8,928 nt of DNA, from positions 1-8,928 of the forward strand of contig CALFXQ010000026.1 of assembly GCA_937958285.1 (NCBI GenBank). Reading direction: 5' to 3'. How positions within the stretch are numbered: the stretch's first letter is position 1; each line of letters starts with the position of its first letter. Positions 1 through 6,875 of this stretch are shown here, piece after piece. Position numbers and translations under genes: made by a program. This DNA comes from an uncultured Fusibacter sp. (GTDB lineage: Bacteria > Bacillota > Clostridia > Peptostreptococcales > Acidaminobacteraceae). The notes below the pieces were generated by a model, which was not told where the DNA came from, did no database searches, and saw only the letters and a list, made by a program, of their open reading frames with translations.

Positions 1-354
1 TTCTGAATCGCCTATAAAAACCGCGTCGCAGTATTTAAGGGCCTCTTCGGGCATAAGGCTCACCATATAGCCCCCGAGCACCACGGTTTTTCCCATGGCT
101 TTAAAGTGCTTTGCCAAGTCGATGGTGCGGTGTACACCATGGCCCATTGAGGAGATTCCCACAATTTGAGCGTCTGTATTTAAGGGCACTTCTTCTATGG
201 TTTCGTAGCAGAGCGCTACTTGGAAGTGCTTAGGTGTGAGTGCTGCCAAAAGCGGAAGCGCCAAGCCCACAAAGTAGAGGCGCTTTTTTTTGATGGGCTT
301 GCCATCGGGCGCATAGGGTGTGGGTTGGATCAGCAGAATTTTTGTTCTTTCCAT
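1..354 (-). CDS. B12-binding domain protein, probable radical SAM enzyme (partial, C-terminus off window)
   Basis: Reverse-strand reading gives an open frame of 118 codons from an ATG at 354 down to the left edge, with no stop, so only the N-terminal part is visible. It begins MERTKILLIQPTP and ends in GGYMVSLMPEEALKYCDAVF followed by IGDSE. That is the glycine loop and 'PEE..k..DavviGe.E' segment typical of the Rossmann-like cobalamin-binding domain in front of many radical SAM enzymes. The DxHxxG histidine motif of classical B12 carriers is not seen. The CxxxCxxC radical SAM motif would lie beyond the left edge, so the radical SAM assignment is inferred from domain type and the neighbour at 364-1713. 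An AGAGG ribosome binding site overlaps the stop of the upstream gene (9-bp gap), which supports this start and co-transcription. A cobalamin-binding protein without a radical SAM domain remains possible. Confidence 0.85.
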   Translation of the reverse strand, partial: MERTKILLIQPTPYAPDGKPIKKKRLYFVGLALPLLAALTPKHFQVALCYETIEEVPLNTDAQIVGISSMGHGVHRTIDLAKHFKAMGKTVVLGGYMVSLMPEEALKYCDAVFIGDSE

Positions 355-363
355 AATAACCTC

Positions 364-1713
364 TTAGGGCGTGCCTTTTAAAATCCGCATCAAATACTGG
401 CCCATCACGCGATTTGCACCGATTAAGAGCTTGTAGTTTTCAATCAGTGGATAGCGAAAAAGTGCCCCGATTACGTGTTTGGGTCTTAGGGTTGTGAGGT
501 AATAGCGCTTCACTATTTGGAAGTAAAACTGTCTGAGGCTCATATGCGTAGGCGCCATCACCGCATGGGCCATGTCGTACATATGGTAATCGGTTAGAGG
601 CACCGTGAGCATTTCTTGGTACTTGCTAAAGACCTCGGTGCCTGGCACTGGGGTGAGGGGCTGCAAATTCACAAATTGTAGGGACTCTTGATGGATAAAG
701 CGGCCCAGTGCCTTAAAGTCTGCTTTTGTCCAATCGAGACCGATAATAAAAGTGCCATAGCAGTCGATATTTAGCCTGCGAAGCACCTCGAGCGCCTGCC
801 GACTGGTGGCCACCTGGGAGCCTTTGTTGTACTTGTCGAGTTCGTCGTCGAGGGCAGATTCAAGGCCCACAATAACAGCCCTTAAACCGATGGCTTTTAA
901 CCTAGTCATAAGCTCAGGATGGGCGGCAATAAAGTCGGCACGTCCATAAACTAAATAGCGTTTATTGAGCTTAAGTGCTTCTACCTTCGCAATAAAGCGC
1001 TCTAGGCGCGGTACGTCGAATAGAAAGTCGTCGTCCACAATATAAATTTCCCTTTCGGGGATGCCTAAGAGTTCCTCGACCACCGCATCGATGTCTCGCT
1101 GCACATACTGGCCTTCGGTAATTGCCTTACAAAAGCAAAAGGCACAGCGGTACGGGCAGCCATATGAGGTTTTCACAAGGGCGCATGGACGGTGAAACAT
1201 ATAATAGTAGTGTTTTCTATAGCGGTCCACTAAATGTCTGATGGGAAGGGGCGGTTCTAGAAAGTACTTTGGGCCACCGTGAATCGTGGCAGAAGCGCCA
1301 GGACGAGGCCTTGGATGCAGACCATCTGCAATTTCTCGTATGACCCTTAAGCCATTAGATGAGAGAATATGATCGAATTCGCCATCTAAAAAATCCTCGG
1401 GCACCACTTCGGCGTGTACGCCGCCAACGGCGATTGTCACTGTCTCGCCAAGGACTTGGCGAATCCTATGGGCATAGGCTTTTAATACGCCCACATGGGC
1501 GATATAGCCCGTTAAGGCCACAAGCTCAGGGGCTTCTTCTCTTAAAATATGTTCTAGAGTTTTTCTTTCTAAGATCATGTCGTACACCACAACCTGATGC
1601 GCGGGCATCAGCGCACCGGCCACATATAACAGCTCTAGCGGTTCTACCACCATCACATGTTGGAGGCCAATGGTGCGTGGATCTGGTTTGGGTCGAATCA
1701 GAAGGACTTTCAT
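364..1713 (-). CDS. B12-binding-domain radical SAM protein
   Basis: A 449-residue protein with the layout of BchE-like (class B) radical SAM enzymes. An N-terminal cobalamin-binding-type Rossmann domain (about 1-140) carries VGGVHAEVVPEDFLDGEFDH near residues 96-115. The radical SAM core (about 175-370) carries the CxxxCxxC cluster motif GCPYRCAFC with C186, C190 and C193. Further core signs are the YIVDDDFLFD strand (224-233), VGLESALDDELDKYNKG (282-298) and TFIIGLDW (321-328), which matches the usual 'GfIiGlp' strand. Length is normal for the class. The DxHxxG cobalt-ligand motif is missing (YDMILER at 44-50), as in many members, so cobalamin, if bound, would be held without a lower His ligand. 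Known relatives methylate unactivated carbon or phosphorus, or form rings; the substrate here is unknown. Its ATG overlaps the methyltransferase stop as ATGA (1710-1713), indicating translational coupling. Confidence 0.93.
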   Translation of the reverse strand: MKVLLIRPKPDPRTIGLQHVMVVEPLELLYVAGALMPAHQVVVYDMILERKTLEHILREEAPELVALTGYIAHVGVLKAYAHRIRQVLGETVTIAVGGVHAEVVPEDFLDGEFDHILSSNGLRVIREIADGLHPRPRPGASATIHGGPKYFLEPPLPIRHLVDRYRKHYYYMFHRPCALVKTSYGCPYRCAFCFCKAITEGQYVQRDIDAVVEELLGIPEREIYIVDDDFLFDVPRLERFIAKVEALKLNKRYLVYGRADFIAAHPELMTRLKAIGLRAVIVGLESALDDELDKYNKGSQVATSRQALEVLRRLNIDCYGTFIIGLDWTKADFKALGRFIHQESLQFVNLQPLTPVPGTEVFSKYQEMLTVPLTDYHMYDMAHAVMAPTHMSLRQFYFQIVKRYYLTTLRPKHVIGALFRYPLIENYKLLIGANRVMGQYLMRILKGTP

Positions 1714-2321
1714 GGCTGTTTTCTCGCGGTGTACAAGGTAATGCTCGGCACCCCTTTGCCATTGATGCGCTGGCGGTCTAGCAAAGTGAGGGCCACATCA
1801 GTCTGGGCCAACCATCCCTTAAGGGTAGCTGGAGTGGGGTAATGGGCCTTTGAAGTGGTGAGCTTTACCAGAGAGAGGCACAGCTTATCGTAGAGGGTGG
1901 CCGTTTCAGCGTGGGCGAGAAGCAGGATGCCACCGGGCCTTAGTCGGTCGCTCATTAGGCGCAGGGCCTTTACTTGATCGGGGTAGTAGGGAAAGGCATG
2001 GGTGCAAGTGATGACGTCAAACTGTTCGGGCACTTTGTGTAGGGCGTCGATGGTATAGGGCAACACACTATGCCCCTTACGGGCTGCAAGGGTGCCAAGG
2101 TCTGAGGGTTCCACACCAAGACGCTTGCTGTTGGGCATTGCCTCGGCCACTTCGCTGAGCAGCTGACCTGTGCCACAGCTGATGTCTAAGAGCGAAAAGT
2201 CTTCTTTGCCATCGAAAAGCCCCAATAAAGTGTGGATCACTTTGCGGCGGGTGGGCGCAAGGGACACCTTTTGCACCCAAAGGCGGTCGTAAATGCCGAC
2301 ATAACGGTTCCAAATAGACAT
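1710..2321 (-). CDS. Class I SAM-dependent methyltransferase
   Basis: A 203-residue soluble protein with a Rossmann-type methyltransferase fold. SAM-binding motif I is LLDISCGTGQL at residues 44-54. An acidic end of strand 2 follows (GVEPSDLG, 69-76), then the motif II/post-I region FDVITCTHAFPYYPD (101-115), and the LRPGGILLLAHAE loop-strand (127-139) typical of UbiE/type 11 methyltransferases. The N-terminal IWNRYVGIYDRLW also resembles that group. It would transfer a methyl group from SAM to O, N, S or C of a small molecule; the acceptor cannot be told. The start has a strong AAGGAG site with about 7 bases of spacing. The upstream gene ends 15 bp before it, and a 6-bp inverted repeat with a 4-base loop (2332-2347) covers that gene's stop codon and the edge of this ribosome binding site. 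The 3' end overlaps the radical SAM gene by 4 bp. Confidence 0.92.
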   Translation of the reverse strand: MSIWNRYVGIYDRLWVQKVSLAPTRRKVIHTLLGLFDGKEDFSLLDISCGTGQLLSEVAEAMPNSKRLGVEPSDLGTLAARKGHSVLPYTIDALHKVPEQFDVITCTHAFPYYPDQVKALRLMSDRLRPGGILLLAHAETATLYDKLCLSLVKLTTSKAHYPTPATLKGWLAQTDVALTLLDRQRINGKGVPSITLYTARKQP

Positions 2322-2336
2322 AAAAAACTCCTTAGA

Positions 2337-3326
2337 TTAAGATCTAAAAACGTGAAGCTCGGGCATTTCTGGCAAGTGATAATCTACACGACTAGAAAGT
2401 TTTGCGATACACCAGTGGAGCAGCGGATTGGCATGTCGCACATACAAGCGCCTCGATTCAATTTTAAAACCAAGCTTTAATTTCATAAGCTCGGTGGTTT
2501 GCCCAAAGTCAATGTGCTTGCACCCTAGATTTATGGCGGTGCGCAGCAGATCGGCCAGCAGTGTGCTATAGGTCTTATGGGCATGAAGTGCGGTGTAGTC
2601 GAGGCCACAAAAAACAAAGTAGAAGCACTGGTCCACCACGATATACTGATAAAAGCCCAAGGCCTCACCGCTGCTGGTGTAAAGGGCCACAAGGGATGCT
2701 GGAAAGCGCTGAAAGTACTTAAGCGATGCCTTTTCTAGCGGATAGGCAGAATGCTCGTAAACCGCTTCGTAGAGGCGATATAGGCCCGGATCAAATTGCT
2801 CGGGCGCCACTTCTTTTCTAACCAAGTGCGCATCAAGGTGGGCGAGAACCTTTTGAATGCGATAGCGATAGGGGGCGCGCAGCGCCATTAGATACCCATC
2901 GAAGGTATCGAAGGCATGCCTTAGCACTGCAGTGGGCAAGGTCTCCATGGGAATAAGACCCATGCGCGTAAAGCCATGGTGCAAGGTTTCGTCATGAGGC
3001 ATATTAAAGAGCACCTGTAGCCCCTTTTTTGGCGGCTTTAAGAAGGTATTAGACAGCGCCTGAAGCATGGTCTCAGCTTGTGCGCCTTTTGGAGCATAGA
3101 ATCCTCCGTGAGAAACAGACAAGGGAAGCCCCATCACATCAATAGGGTAAATGAGTTTTGGCCTGTATTTGCCCACAGAAAAGTAGCTCAGCAAATTGAC
3201 AGGCAAGCGGTAATAACTAAACTTAAAATCGTCGTATTCGACATATTGTGGACTACCGGGATGCTGGGATGCCATGGCTTGCCAAAGCTTGGGCTCGAAC
3301 CAACTCTCAAAGCGCGCCTCAGTCAT
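2337..3326 (-). CDS. GNAT_6/FemAB-like acyltransferase-fold protein
   Basis: A 329-residue protein from the ATG at 3326. Its C-terminal half resembles the GNAT_6 (BioF2-like)/FemAB group: RYRIQKVLAHLDAHLVRK (154-171), a central 'GEALGFYQYIVVDQCFYFVFCGLD' block (220-243), the HAHKTYSTLLADLLRTAINLG helix (248-268) and HIDFGQTTELMKLKLGFKIE (271-290), which matches the conserved 'DFGRst....KFK.gw' ending. Such proteins transfer acyl or aminoacyl groups, but the donor and acceptor are unknown here. The frame is open upstream to an ATG at 3413, but that start would overlap the previous gene by 95 bp and has no ribosome binding site. The chosen start overlaps it by 8 bp (ATGACTGA), a normal coupling arrangement, although its own Shine-Dalgarno is weak. 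No signal peptide or membrane segment is visible. Confidence 0.8.
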   Translation of the reverse strand: MTEARFESWFEPKLWQAMASQHPGSPQYVEYDDFKFSYYRLPVNLLSYFSVGKYRPKLIYPIDVMGLPLSVSHGGFYAPKGAQAETMLQALSNTFLKPPKKGLQVLFNMPHDETLHHGFTRMGLIPMETLPTAVLRHAFDTFDGYLMALRAPYRYRIQKVLAHLDAHLVRKEVAPEQFDPGLYRLYEAVYEHSAYPLEKASLKYFQRFPASLVALYTSSGEALGFYQYIVVDQCFYFVFCGLDYTALHAHKTYSTLLADLLRTAINLGCKHIDFGQTTELMKLKLGFKIESRRLYVRHANPLLHWCIAKLSSRVDYHLPEMPELHVFRS

Positions 3327-5238
3327 GGTGATCGATATCCATTCTATATGCGGCATAGTGTTCAGAAGGGGTGGCCCAATGCTTGGCAAAGGTATTGGAG
3401 TTAATATTCTCATCGAGTATCCAGCTGGTATACATCTGAGAAAAGTGATATTTTTTAATTTGCGCCTCGCATGCCTTCAACATAGCCAAGGGCACCCCTT
3501 TTTTTGCGTGTTCCGGCAAAACTGCCCATTCTACAATTTTAAAAGCAGAGGGCTTCGATACTGCGCCCTTTGCCATGCATTTTAAATAGGTAGCGATACT
3601 CAATGTCTCGCCAGGTCGCATCCATTCAGACCAATCGGGATACCACAGCAAAAAGCCCACTGGCTCATTTTCGTAGTAGGCAAAAATTAAAGAACCGTGC
3701 ACCATAAAGTGACGCAAATCTTTAAATAGGGCCAGATCTTCGCCAGGGTGCCTTGGATAGTAAAAGTCGTGCTTGGTAAAGCAGGCATTGTTGAGCTTCG
3801 TATAAATGGCGAGATCTTGTTGGTCTAATGCAAAGCGGTGAATATTTGCGATGCGATAAGAGAGTTTACCCGCACTTCTTCGGGCGAGGCGATCCATCTG
3901 CTGATCATTCATGGGAAAGCCCGCATCCGACCATTTATAAGCATAACTTGTAACACCTTTTCTAACGAGATTTGGAAAGTCTTTGGCAAGGTGATCTAAG
4001 TGTGCTGCATAATAGGTCTTGCTATAGGGCGCGCCAAAAGTCGCCCTGTGATTTTGGCTGATAGATAGGCCCAGTCCATAATTGACATGTCCGCTTAGAC
4101 CCACTGTGATGCGCCATGCACCCATGGCCTTGGCATGCTTGTTGGCCGCATGCCAGATGGCATAGGCCACATCGAGGCGGTCGGGGTACTCCATAAACAG
4201 AATCTGAAGCACCGACGGATAAGCCTTGTGAACCAAAAAACTCACCGCACCTAGGGGTTTCTCTTTTAGTCCCTCTTTAATCCAAAAGCCTTGAATCTGA
4301 CAGCGCTTGGAGAACAGGCTTTGATGCTTGTAAAACTCGTCGATGACGGGGGTGATATAATCTCTAAAATTTTCATCTTGGTCATAATGCGCCTTTACAA
4401 ATTGCTTGTATGCCGCTATGTCTTCCGAAAGGGCCAGTGGTTCCAGCGAAACCCCAACGGTCCACAAGTTTAACGCTTGCTCTGAACACTTGGCGCGCAA
4501 TTCGTTGAGGTGCCACAAGTAGCCTAAATCTACAAACATGCGGGCCGAAACGGGGCAAATCTGCACGCAAGCATTGCATTTGGAACACTTTCCAGGGGTG
4601 GTATGGGGCGCATCTATGGGAATGCTGCGGTGCGGGCATACCTTAACGCATGCGCCACACCTAGTACAGCGTCCGTAGTCAACAGCAGGTTTAATGCGTT
4701 TAAAGTCTATTGGTTGGCCCGCTTCGTCATTGGGCTTAAGGTAATTGCGATAGGGTCGTTGTCCAAGTCCCAGACTAAAGAGGTCTAGGGATTCGCGACT
4801 GTTTTGGGCACTGCGAACAATGGCCGCAGCAAAGTCCGATAGGGCTTGGTCGTCTTGTGCGTTTGGGCGATTTTGAATGAGTTTTGGGTCGAAGCTGTGT
4901 GGTGCTACAAATGCACCCGCACCTACCACGTGAAAGCCTTGATCTGTAAGGTGATCGACCAATTCAATGAGGGCGTCGTCGTAGTGCCTGCCCCCATAAG
5001 TCACAAGGGCAACTGCCTTTTTACCCTCTCCGCGCAGGGCCTTTAGCCAAGGGAGCATTAGATTTGGCACTCTGCCTGCATACACAGGAACCCCTATCAT
5101 GCATAGGGGTTCATTCGTGTACCAATCTTGCTTGGCGACATGTGCTTCAATGTGTGCAGCGAGCGCCTTCGCAACCCGCGTGGTGTTTCCAGTTGGGGAT
5201 TGAACATGCAAGGATATAGAAAAGGGCTTAGATGTCAT
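3319..5238 (-). CDS. EFR1-type flavodoxin / 2[4Fe-4S] ferredoxin / tandem GNAT-like fusion protein
   Basis: A 639-residue protein in three parts (numbering from the ATG at 5241; subtract one for the chosen start). Residues 1-145 form a flavodoxin-like domain with an FMN phosphate loop SPTGNTT (15-21), GVPVYAGRVPN (50-60) and the LVTYGGRHYDDALIEL block (79-94), all typical of EFR1-family proteins. Residues 185-235 form a ferredoxin with two [4Fe-4S] motifs, C192-C195-C198-C202 and C219-C222-C225-C229. Residues 255-640 resemble a roughly 370-residue family with two GNAT-like halves: IAAYKQFVKAHY..., GHVNYGLGLSISQ, ENEPVGFLLWYPDW (524-537), WAVLPEHAKKGVPLAMLKACE (572-592) and SWILDENINSNTFAKHW (606-622). 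EFR1 proteins normally stop after the ferredoxin. It is the first gene of the operon and the likely electron donor for the downstream radical SAM enzymes; this role is inferred. The acyltransferase substrate is unknown. Confidence 0.88.
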   Translation of the reverse strand: MTSKPFSISLHVQSPTGNTTRVAKALAAHIEAHVAKQDWYTNEPLCMIGVPVYAGRVPNLMLPWLKALRGEGKKAVALVTYGGRHYDDALIELVDHLTDQGFHVVGAGAFVAPHSFDPKLIQNRPNAQDDQALSDFAAAIVRSAQNSRESLDLFSLGLGQRPYRNYLKPNDEAGQPIDFKRIKPAVDYGRCTRCGACVKVCPHRSIPIDAPHTTPGKCSKCNACVQICPVSARMFVDLGYLWHLNELRAKCSEQALNLWTVGVSLEPLALSEDIAAYKQFVKAHYDQDENFRDYITPVIDEFYKHQSLFSKRCQIQGFWIKEGLKEKPLGAVSFLVHKAYPSVLQILFMEYPDRLDVAYAIWHAANKHAKAMGAWRITVGLSGHVNYGLGLSISQNHRATFGAPYSKTYYAAHLDHLAKDFPNLVRKGVTSYAYKWSDAGFPMNDQQMDRLARRSAGKLSYRIANIHRFALDQQDLAIYTKLNNACFTKHDFYYPRHPGEDLALFKDLRHFMVHGSLIFAYYENEPVGFLLWYPDWSEWMRPGETLSIATYLKCMAKGAVSKPSAFKIVEWAVLPEHAKKGVPLAMLKACEAQIKKYHFSQMYTSWILDENINSNTFAKHWATPSEHYAAYRMDIDHHD

Positions 5239-5248
5239 CATTCCTCCC
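5236..5248 (-). promoter_or_regulatory. Ribosome binding site deciding between two adjacent ATG codons
   Basis: On the minus strand GGGAGGA (5248-5242) is followed directly by ATGATG. Counting from the GGAGG core, the first ATG (5241) has only one base of spacing and the second (5238) has four. The second ATG is therefore the better start, which shortens the fusion protein by one methionine. Confidence 0.6.
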
Positions 5249-5268
5249 AGTGGTAAATCGTCGTATAT

Positions 5269-5297
5269 ATCTTTTTACAAGTAGTAGGGTATGTCAA
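5269..5297 (-). promoter_or_regulatory. Possible sigma-A promoter for the five-gene operon
   Basis: In the 87-bp gap between rarD and the operon, the minus strand has a perfect -35 TTGACA (5297-5292). A weak -10 candidate AAAGAT (5274-5269) follows after 17 bases; it keeps the A at position 2 and the T at position 6. A TATATA lies a few bases further on, but with a 22-base spacer. No convincing terminator hairpin is seen between rarD and this site, so read-through from rarD is also possible. Confidence 0.4.
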
Positions 5298-5325
5298 TGT
5301 GAGACTGCTATGCAAAAATATGATT

Positions 5326-6219
5326 TTACTTCTTGTTTAGCAGTCCAGAAAGGGAAAACAGCACGACACCTAACCAGATAAACAAAAAAGCAATAAGCGC
5401 TGTTTGATCAAAATTTTCGCCAAATACAGTAATTCCTAAAATTAGCGATAGGGTGGGCGATATATACTGTAAGATGCCCATGTACTTAAGGGGCAGTCGT
5501 TTTGTCCCTTCGCTGTAAAGCAGAAGAGGTGTAGCGGTGGCAATGCCAGATAAGCCGATCAATAGCCAAAAGCTCACATGCAAATTGCCTACAATTCCTT
5601 GATTCGCCCCTTCCATTAGGGCGAGATACACCATTGCCGGCATACCCACAATAAGGGTTTCAAAGGATAGTCCAATGGTAGTATTTAGAGGCGATAATTT
5701 TTTTAATAGCCCATAACTGGCAAATGAAAAGGCTAAGATCAGTGCAATCCACGGCACTTGTCCGTATGCCAATGTCTTGATCATCACTCCAATTGCAGCT
5801 GCTACAATACCTATGGCTTGTAACCTGGTGAGCCTTTCCTTAAAAAAAATCATTCCAAATATTGTTAACACAAGGGGGTTGATATAGTACCCTAGACTAG
5901 CTTCTATCACGAAGCCTTGTGTGACACTCCAAATATATGTGAGCCAATTTACGCTGATAAATAGCGCGGCAGGTGCAATTTTAAGCCATGCCTTTGGCGA
6001 TTTTACCAGCTTTAAAAAATCATTGAGTTCCTTTCGATACGCCATAATGGGCACTAAAAAGAAAAATGACCATACCACGCGATGGGCGAAAACTTGATAT
6101 GGACTAAGGGCTTGTACCAACCGCCAATAAAGAGGAAGAAGTCCCCAAAGTGTAAATGAAAGGCCACCATAAATAAGCCCAATAATCGTTTGCTGTCTTG
6201 TATTTTGTGTGTTATTCAT
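5326..6219 (-). CDS. rarD: RarD family EamA transporter
   Basis: A 297-residue polytopic inner-membrane protein with two EamA halves (about 10-148 and 155-293), roughly ten hydrophobic segments in all. Motifs of the RarD branch are clear: WGLLPLYWRL (25-34), HRVVWSFFF (46-54), NWLTYIWSVTQGFVIEASLG (91-110) followed by YYINPL, ASYGLLKK (167-174), GTKRLPLKYMG (238-248) and LQYISPTLSLILG (250-262). Family members are drug/metabolite-type exporters; E. coli RarD is linked to chloramphenicol tolerance, but the natural substrate is not established. The start has a strong AAAGGAG site six bases upstream and its own extended -10 promoter. It lies upstream of the minus-strand operon in the same direction, 87 bp away. 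It might export that pathway's product, but the gap and the separate promoter candidates make this only a possibility. Confidence 0.95.
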   Translation of the reverse strand: MNNTQNTRQQTIIGLIYGGLSFTLWGLLPLYWRLVQALSPYQVFAHRVVWSFFFLVPIMAYRKELNDFLKLVKSPKAWLKIAPAALFISVNWLTYIWSVTQGFVIEASLGYYINPLVLTIFGMIFFKERLTRLQAIGIVAAAIGVMIKTLAYGQVPWIALILAFSFASYGLLKKLSPLNTTIGLSFETLIVGMPAMVYLALMEGANQGIVGNLHVSFWLLIGLSGIATATPLLLYSEGTKRLPLKYMGILQYISPTLSLILGITVFGENFDQTALIAFLFIWLGVVLFSLSGLLNKK

Positions 6220-6242
6220 GTGGGCTCCTTTAGCTAAACTAC

Positions 6243-6257
6243 TGGTACATTATACCA
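6243..6257 (-). promoter_or_regulatory. Extended -10 promoter for rarD, inside a small palindrome
   Basis: The minus strand reads TGGTATAATG: a perfect TATAAT (6254-6249) preceded by TGn, i.e. an extended -10, which explains the lack of a good -35 at the right distance. The same bases form a dyad TGGTA-N5-TACCA (6243-6257) lying exactly on the -10, so a repressor binding there would block the promoter. The operator role is inference. Confidence 0.7.
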
Positions 6258-6267
6258 CATTCAGCGT

Positions 6268-6285
6268 ACTTTGATGTAACAAAGT
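6268..6285. promoter_or_regulatory. Perfect dyad ACTTTG-N6-CAAAGT, possible operator
   Basis: An 18-bp site with two perfect 6-base arms (6268-6273 and 6280-6285) in the divergent region, just upstream of the rarD -10 where a -35 would normally sit. Its spacing (TTG-N6-CAA) does not fit the FNR consensus (TTG-N8-CAA). No regulator can be named. Confidence 0.35.
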
Positions 6286-6340
6286 CCATGTGACCACAAT
6301 GTTCTCCGCGTGAGTCATCTTAAGGTGCTATAAATCGCAC

Positions 6341-6369
6341 TTGATAGGGTGTGTTATAAATGTTAAAAT
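6341..6369 (+). promoter_or_regulatory. Sigma-A promoter for the VOC gene
   Basis: TTGATA (-35, 6341-6346), a 17-base spacer and TAAAAT (-10, 6364-6369), with TG one base before the -10 as in extended -10 promoters. Transcription would begin near 6376, about 30 bases before the ATG. A short dyad GTGC-N8-GCAC (6325-6340) abuts the -35 and could be an operator. Confidence 0.65.
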
Positions 6370-6404
6370 ATAGTAAATAGCAATCTGTTAGTTTGGGGAA
6401 AAAT

Positions 6405-6788
6405 ATGAATCATTTCAGAGTGGCAAGACATACATTTCAAATAGAACCAATTAAGCAGTTTTATGTTGAGGCAATTGGTCTGAAGGTATTGGGGGAGTTC
6501 GATCACGAGGGGTATAAAGGCATCTTTATTGGCATAGAAAATCATACCTGGCATTTAGAATTTACTCAAAGTGAAGATGCGCCCAACCATACCCCAGATG
6601 AAGATGATCTCCTTGTTTTCTATCAGGAGGATGACACTTCATATTATGCGTCTATCACAAGAATAGAGGGACTTGGTTTTACGCCTATTCCCTCAAAAAA
6701 TCCGTACTGGGACCAATGGGGCAAGACCTACCTCGATCCAGATGGCTACAGAATTGTGATTTGCAATAGAACTTGGAGTAATGTATAA
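6405..6788 (+). CDS. VOC (glyoxalase/bleomycin-resistance fold) protein, YycE-like
   Basis: A 127-residue cytosolic protein of one VOC unit pair. RVARHTFQIEPIKQFYVEAIGLKVLGEF (5-32) is the usual entry into the first beta-alpha-beta module. DHEGYKGIFIGI and WHLEFTQSEDAP (49-60), LLVFYQEDD (69-77), NPYWDQWGKTYLDPDGYRIVICN (99-121) closely follow the pattern I associate with Bacillus YycE-type proteins. H50 and E52 of HLEF and the DPDGYR segment are where metal or substrate ligands often sit in the fold. Biochemical function of this subgroup is unknown to me. The ATG at 6405 is preferred over an in-frame TTG at 6393, because GGGGAA just upstream would serve as its (weak) ribosome binding site. 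It has its own promoter, divergent from rarD. Confidence 0.9.
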   Translation: MNHFRVARHTFQIEPIKQFYVEAIGLKVLGEFDHEGYKGIFIGIENHTWHLEFTQSEDAPNHTPDEDDLLVFYQEDDTSYYASITRIEGLGFTPIPSKNPYWDQWGKTYLDPDGYRIVICNRTWSNV

Positions 6789-6805
6789 CCAAAACACCGT
6801 TTCAC

Positions 6806-6820
6806 AGACAAGTATTGTCT
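6806..6820. promoter_or_regulatory. Short dyad AGACAA-N3-TTGTCT between VOC and membrane-protein genes
   Basis: A perfect 6-base inverted repeat in the 87-bp gap after the VOC gene. There is no T-run after it, so it is not a Rho-independent terminator. It could be an operator for the next two genes or a weak RNA hairpin. No confident promoter was found in this gap: the only TAAAAT (6857-6862) sits almost on the ribosome binding site. Confidence 0.25.
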
Positions 6821-6875
6821 TGAGAATGAGATTGTAAATGCAATTGTGAATTAATGTAAAATTAGGAGAATCATA

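Noticed and set aside
1359..1781. Plus-strand open frame of 140 codons
   Set aside because: It lies wholly opposite the radical SAM and methyltransferase genes, which have clear family motifs; its protein is Arg/His-rich and low-complexity, as expected from an antisense shadow. Other short frames opposite or within these genes are rejected for the same reason.
2337..3413. Longer form of the GNAT_6/FemAB-like gene starting at 3413
   Set aside because: It would overlap the upstream gene by 95 bp, and no ribosome binding site precedes 3413 or the internal ATG at 3356. The ATG at 3326 gives a usual 8-bp coupling overlap.
6270..6283. FNR-type site in TTTGATGTAACAAA
   Set aside because: The half-sites are separated as TTG-N6-CAA instead of TTG-N8-CAA, so the dyad does not match the FNR consensus.
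6393..6404. TTG start for the VOC protein
   Set aside because: The ATG at 6405 is better placed after GGGGAA, and the family-like sequence begins just after it.
6838..6862. Promoter for the small membrane protein using TAAAAT at 6857-6862
   Set aside because: The -10 would end just before the AGGAG ribosome binding site, so transcription would start at or after it; the possible -35 (TTGTAA, 6832-6837) needs a 19-base spacer.
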